Positions 5,294 through 5,811 of a stretch of DNA of 5,811 bases are shown here, piece after piece (the stretch's first letter is position 1; every line of letters starts with the position of its first letter). Source of the DNA: Mayfieldus sp038329895 (GTDB lineage: Bacteria > Actinomycetota > Thermoleophilia > Solirubrobacterales > 70-9); NCBI GenBank assembly GCA_038329895.1, contig JBBQNM010000096.1, positions 1 to 5,811 on the forward strand, read 5' to 3'. A model generated the notes under the pieces. It did no database searches. It saw only the letters and a list, made by a program, of their open reading frames with translations, and was not told the origin of the DNA. The position numbers were made by a program, and so were the translations under genes.

Positions 5294-5811
5294 TCAGGGG
5301 CCGAAGCCGATGCCCAGCTCACGCTCGATCCCAAGCTCGCGCGAGAGGCCGCGCTCCTGGTTTCTCTGTAGCCCGCGCTGAACCGAGGCGAGATCGTTGG
5401 CGCTGCGCTCCCACGCGGCGCGCTCAAAGCCACCCCTCGGCGCGGCGCCGAGGGCGCTGCGCCGATCGCTGATCCCGTGCTGCTGGCGGTGGCGCTCGAT
5501 CACATCTATCCCCTGCTCCCAGCGGGCCAGGGTCGCTGGGTCGGCGGGCCTCTCTCCGAGGGCAGCAATGATGTAGGCCGGTGGGGCGAGGCGGTCGGCG
5601 GCGATCACGAGACGACGCCGCCCAGCGAGCTCGGCGTCGATTGCCGCCAGCTCGGCACCCGCGTCTGGCCCAAGCCATGGCGCGCTGCCCAGCGTCTGCT
5701 CCAGATCGGTGCGTAGGCGCCCCAGCTTCTCGCGCCAATCCCCCTCGTCGCGGTCAAGTCGGGCGAGCTCGGCTCGATCGGGCCGACGCTGCTGCTCGAG
5801 CGCCCAGCGGC
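5294..5811 (-). CDS. C-terminal end of a probable MobF (TrwC/TraA-type) relaxase, partial
   Basis: The minus-strand frame is open from the window edge to the TGA at 5296-5294, giving the last 171 residues of a longer protein whose start lies to the right. A charged, helical segment (with REKLGRLRTDLEQTLG) leads to PPAYIIAALGERPADPATLA, then WEQGIDVIERHRQQHGISD. From memory this ALGxRPxDP...W...IExYRxxxGI pattern is characteristic of the C-terminal tail of large actinobacterial MobF relaxase-helicases, which nick the origin of transfer and unwind the strand to be moved. The N-terminal relaxase domain with its catalytic Tyr and His triad, and the helicase motifs, would be off the window, so the identification rests on the tail alone. 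The last 35 residues are rich in Arg, Glu and Leu. It is the first visible gene of the minus-strand operon with the sigma factor and excisionase. Confidence 0.72.
   Translation of the reverse strand, partial: RWALEQQRRPDRAELARLDRDEGDWREKLGRLRTDLEQTLGSAPWLGPDAGAELAAIDAELAGRRRLVIAADRLAPPAYIIAALGERPADPATLARWEQGIDVIERHRQQHGISDRRSALGAAPRGGFERAAWERSANDLASVQRGLQRNQERGLSRELGIERELGIGFGP

Larger units (their letters stand above)
3080..5811. mobile_element. One end of an integrative, probably conjugative, element (partial)
   Basis: The segment from the tRNA 3' end to the window edge carries a tyrosine integrase, a broken excisionase-like gene, a small sigma factor and the end of a probable relaxase. 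That gene set and the tRNA location mark an integrative element able, at least ancestrally, to integrate, excise and start DNA transfer. Base composition does not differ strikingly from the left flank, so the donor was probably also a high-GC actinobacterium. Replication, coupling and DNA translocation genes would lie to the right, so it is not possible to tell a full ICE from a mobilizable island here. Confidence 0.75.

Noticed and set aside
5424..5738. Minus-strand frame overlapping the relaxase-like end
   Set aside because: It is an Arg/Pro-rich shifted reading of the neighbouring frame, which is open to the window edge and carries the recognisable motifs.
1..5811. CRISPR array, insertion sequence, rRNA or toxin-antitoxin pair
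   Set aside because: I saw no regularly spaced repeats, transposase motifs, rRNA segments or paired small toxin/antitoxin-like genes anywhere in the window.

Overview
The window looks like chromosomal DNA of a high-GC actinobacterium. The codon third positions are strongly G/C, GTG and TTG starts are used, at least one promoter looks leaderless, and the tRNA has no encoded CCA. The first protein (122-706) resembles, from memory, hypothetical proteins common in Thermoleophilia/Solirubrobacterales. That is my best guess at lineage, but it is an inference and was not searched.

Left part (1-3005), ordinary chromosome: a conserved protein of unknown function (122-706, +) faces an SDR-family oxidoreductase (722-1450, -) across a 15-base gap. 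A divergent spacer separates the SDR from a two-gene unit. That unit is a secreted lipoprotein with a C-terminal thioredoxin-like domain (1554-2624, +), followed by a small histidine-phosphotransfer (HPt) protein (2621-2980, +) whose apparent CTG start overlaps the lipoprotein stop.

Junction (3006-3185): a complete tRNA with a CAU anticodon. Its acceptor stem carries C4-G69 and C5-G68, which point to tRNA-Ile2 (AUA decoding) rather than elongator tRNA-Met. The 3' half of this tRNA is the likely attachment site of an integrated element. Immediately after it are three copies of TTTGTCCC around a good -10 box for the integrase gene.

Right part (3185-5811), one end of an integrative, probably conjugative, element: a complete tyrosine integrase (+) faces a minus-strand operon. 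In transcription order the operon holds the C-terminal end of a probable MobF-type relaxase (cut by the window edge), a small ECF-like sigma factor, and a winged-helix excisionase (Xis-like). The excisionase is broken by an apparent one-base loss in a run of C. The sigma stop codon forms an ATGA overlap with an ATG in the excisionase frame. Integrase plus Xis would control integration and excision, the relaxase would start DNA transfer, and the sigma factor is a candidate regulator. If the frameshift is real, this copy may be locked in the chromosome. The far attachment site and the rest of the transfer genes lie outside the window.
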